Shown here: one piece after another, positions 33,837 through 35,565 of the stretch
Layout of the letters: every line of letters begins with the position of its first letter
How positions within the stretch are numbered: the stretch's first letter is position 1
Origin: an uncultured Verrucomicrobiales bacterium
GTDB taxonomy: Bacteria; Verrucomicrobiota; Verrucomicrobiia; Verrucomicrobiales; Akkermansiaceae
NCBI GenBank assembly: GCA_937928545.1
Contig: CALGJQ010000059.1
Coordinates: 1-35,565 of the forward strand
DNA length: 35,565 nucleotides
Direction: 5' to 3'
Translations under genes and position numbers: made by a program
Notes under the pieces: generated by a model
Seen by the model: only the letters and a program-made list of their open reading frames with translations
Told to the model about the DNA's origin: nothing
Database searches by the model: none

Positions 33837-34367
33837 ATGGATGAACTCACGATCAATCTTCCAGCTCACAAAGACCAGACCACGTTCAATCTCGAACGCT
33901 GGTCTGAAATTCTTGAGGACCCCTTTTACTCAACTCTCGAACAGCGGATCGAGACCGACCGCCACGGCCACATCATCATGACCCCTCCCCCTTCTTTTTC
34001 TCACAGTTTCAAAGGCAGTGAATTGATCCGTCTTCTTAATCAGCACCGCACCGGCGGACAAGCTCTTCACGAAGTCCCCATCTCCACCTCAGATGGCGTC
34101 CGCGCTGCCGATGTCGCTTGGCTCTCCGACGCCCAACTCGCCGAGGCCAAAAAAACCAACATCCTCATCTCCGCCCCCGAGATCTGTGTCGAGGTCCTCT
34201 CACCCCGCAATAGTGAAAAAGAAATGCAGGAGAAAATGGACCTCTACTTTCATGCCGGAGCCACCGAAGTCTGGCTCTGCGATGACGATGGCTCCCTCCG
34301 CTTCTTCTCCCCCAGTGGACAACTCGAGAAATCCACCCTCGCCCCAGAATTCCCCACCTCTATTTAG
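33837..34367 (+). CDS. Uma2-family (DUF820) PD-(D/E)XK endonuclease-like protein
   Basis: The 176-residue protein has the Uma2 pattern: an early Glu in EQRIETDRHGHIIMTPPPS, the core ADVAWLS, then PEICVEVLSPRNS, and the helix-strand ending AGATEVWLCDD. The family has a restriction-endonuclease-like fold and is common in cyanobacteria and the PVC group; its biological role is unsettled. There is no signal peptide. It is convergent with the CBM9-like gene, with a 4-base overlap at the 3' ends. Confidence 0.9.
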   Translation: MDELTINLPAHKDQTTFNLERWSEILEDPFYSTLEQRIETDRHGHIIMTPPPSFSHSFKGSELIRLLNQHRTGGQALHEVPISTSDGVRAADVAWLSDAQLAEAKKTNILISAPEICVEVLSPRNSEKEMQEKMDLYFHAGATEVWLCDDDGSLRFFSPSGQLEKSTLAPEFPTSI

Positions 34368-35125
34368 GAGCTCTCACAAAACTCCACCTCGCCCCAGCGC
34401 AGCGGCAGGTGCATATTCACTGCACCCTGCGGACTCCAAACCCAATTGTTCTCCGGATGATCCTGCTCCTCCGGATTCAGACTCTCCGCAATCGGAGTCC
34501 CATGCGGAGGAATACGGACATACTTCCCCTCCACCACCTCGTGCTCCCATTGCACCCGCGAAAAGTTTACCTTCCAAATGTCTCCCTCTTTCGGTGGCGC
34601 ACCCTCCTTGTGATACTTCGCCAGATCCTTCCACGGAAATGCCACCTCAACCGACCAACCCTCATCCTCATCAGACGGGTTGTTCAGTGAACCTCGTACT
34701 TTCACCGCACTCTTCAGCCCCGGCAAATTACACCCCAAAATCGGCACCCCACCTTCGCCATAAGGCTTTGGCAAACTCAGCTCCCAAATCGTTCCCAGCG
34801 CATTGATCTCAAACTCATAATAGTTCAGCCCATCACAATCGGGATCAATGAAGACCTCAAAGTCATTGTCCTCAAACATCACCTCATTCTTCTTCGTGAT
34901 CGTCCCCCAAACATGCGGCTCTTCCAGCTCTGCTCCCACATAAAAATACTCCTCATCCCAAGCCATCTTCACCCGCGTCCGATAATAGGGCCTCAGCGCC
35001 TCATCTCCCGTGATGTCCACAAAGTCATCCGTCCACCGCAAGCCAGCCCACGCCGGATCCCCCAGCGATCCATCAATCTGAATCGGCCCTTTTACCCTCT
35101 GGCACTGATAACGTCTCGGCTTCAT
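34364..35125 (-). CDS. Carbohydrate-binding family-9-like (CBM9) protein
   Basis: From the ATG at 35123-35125 the protein has about 253 residues and starts MKPRRYQCQRVKGPIQIDGS. The CBM9-like fold is seen in IDGSLGDPAWAGLRWTDDF, RVKMAWDEEYFYVGAELEEP, DNDFEVFIDPDCDGLNYYEF and WSVEVAFPWKDL. It lacks a signal peptide, so a cytosolic or leaderless-export role is possible. The start overlaps the stop of the upstream partial gene as ATGA, so they are coupled. A start 15 bases upstream was not preferred. Confidence 0.85.
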   Translation of the reverse strand: MKPRRYQCQRVKGPIQIDGSLGDPAWAGLRWTDDFVDITGDEALRPYYRTRVKMAWDEEYFYVGAELEEPHVWGTITKKNEVMFEDNDFEVFIDPDCDGLNYYEFEINALGTIWELSLPKPYGEGGVPILGCNLPGLKSAVKVRGSLNNPSDEDEGWSVEVAFPWKDLAKYHKEGAPPKEGDIWKVNFSRVQWEHEVVEGKYVRIPPHGTPIAESLNPEEQDHPENNWVWSPQGAVNMHLPLRWGEVEFCESS

Positions 35126-35565
35126 TTCAACTGATCCCAATAAACATCCACCGTCCCCCCAGCGGACACCACCACCTCACGAGTCTCCTCGCCAAAAGTC
35201 ACCTTCACCTTATCTCCCACCTTCACCTTCAAGCCCGCCATATCATTCAGATCCGCCGTCCCCGCCTTGGTCTTCACAACCCCATTTAAAGTCGCCACCA
35301 CTCGCTTCCCCCCCTTTTCATCCCACACCCGAAAGTAAACCATCCCCCCACTCCTCTCCTTCTTCTTCACATAACGCGAAGTCACATTCACCCCCGGCAC
35401 CTCCCGATTCTTCTGATCCCATACCATCGGAAAAAACTCCCCCGTCTTCTTCCAAGACGTCGCCCAAATCGCATGCTGCCAATTTCCCTCAATCGCCTTC
35501 GACGCATCCCCCGCAAACCACCCTCGATTCAGCCCCTTCGCATCATACTCATCCGCCCCCGTATA
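35122..35565 (-). CDS. C-terminal part of an unrecognised protein, cut by the window edge
   Basis: The frame is open from the window edge (where it reads YTGADEYDAKGLNRGWFAGD) to the TGA at 35122-35124, about 147 residues. It contains WATSWKKTGEFFPMVWD, a short basic loop and a beta-rich ending (VKVGDKVKVTFGEETREVVVS, then GTVDVYWDQLK). I do not recognise the family. The overlapping ATGA with the CBM9-like gene suggests one operon and possibly a carbohydrate-linked role. Confidence 0.7.
   Translation of the reverse strand, partial: YTGADEYDAKGLNRGWFAGDASKAIEGNWQHAIWATSWKKTGEFFPMVWDQKNREVPGVNVTSRYVKKKERSGGMVYFRVWDEKGGKRVVATLNGVVKTKAGTADLNDMAGLKVKVGDKVKVTFGEETREVVVSAGGTVDVYWDQLK

Noticed and set aside
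1..35565. CRISPR arrays, tRNA or rRNA genes, insertion sequences, prophage
   Set aside because: No regular repeat-spacer pattern, no tRNA cloverleaf and no transposase, integrase or phage gene were seen.

Overview
The window looks like a chromosomal segment of a Verrucomicrobiota bacterium, probably an aquatic, polysaccharide-degrading member. The grounds are a DUF1592-type cytochrome protein next to its DUF1552 partner, a Tat-exported Gfo/Idh/MocA oxidoreductase, a secreted CxPxR sulfatase, a sialate O-acetylesterase-type enzyme, a DUF1080 tail, a PhoD-like phosphatase and many small lipoproteins. I see no tRNA, rRNA, CRISPR array, phage or intact insertion sequence. The lineage is inferred from gene content only.

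Layout. 1-3.3 kb: a DUF1080 tail, then a minus-strand group of TauE/SafE permease, lipoprotein peroxiredoxin, esterase and a membrane protein. 3.4-7.6 kb: M32 carboxypeptidase, ankyrin protein, lipoprotein, SGNH hydrolase and a ferritin-like protein. 7.6-8.0 kb: a toxin-antitoxin remnant. 8.1-13.0 kb: DUF1552, DUF1592 and FG-GAP genes, in a block whose strand composition is opposite to that of its flanks. 13.1-22.8 kb: secreted catabolic or degenerate enzymes (Gfo/Idh/MocA, GH20-like, SGNH esterase, sulfatase, HExxH peptidase, agarase-like). 23.0-27.2 kb: a small membrane protein, a thioredoxin-like protein and a two-component system. 27.2-31.1 kb: purC, ppnP, a secreted protein, MscS, a cytidine-deaminase-like protein and a membrane protein. 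31.1-35.6 kb: PhoD, a DUF4349 lipoprotein, Uma2, a CBM9-like protein and a truncated gene.

The main discovery is two probable selenoproteins that ordinary gene calling would split or truncate. In the peroxiredoxin (1066-1587, minus) an in-frame TGA sits exactly where the Bcp family has its peroxidatic cysteine (TPG-U). In the thioredoxin-like protein (23721-24821, minus) an in-frame TGA sits in a C-x7-U motif. In both, a hairpin follows the TGA by 22-24 nt, with a G in the first two loop positions, as in bacterial SECIS elements; the first has the same GGUCU loop as E. coli fdhF. TGA also serves as a normal stop in this window, so general recoding is not the explanation. Both proteins carry export signals, which suggests selenium-based redox chemistry in the cell envelope. 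The second gene is divergent from a response regulator and histidine kinase whose sensor loop shares its Gly/Arg/Pro-rich composition.
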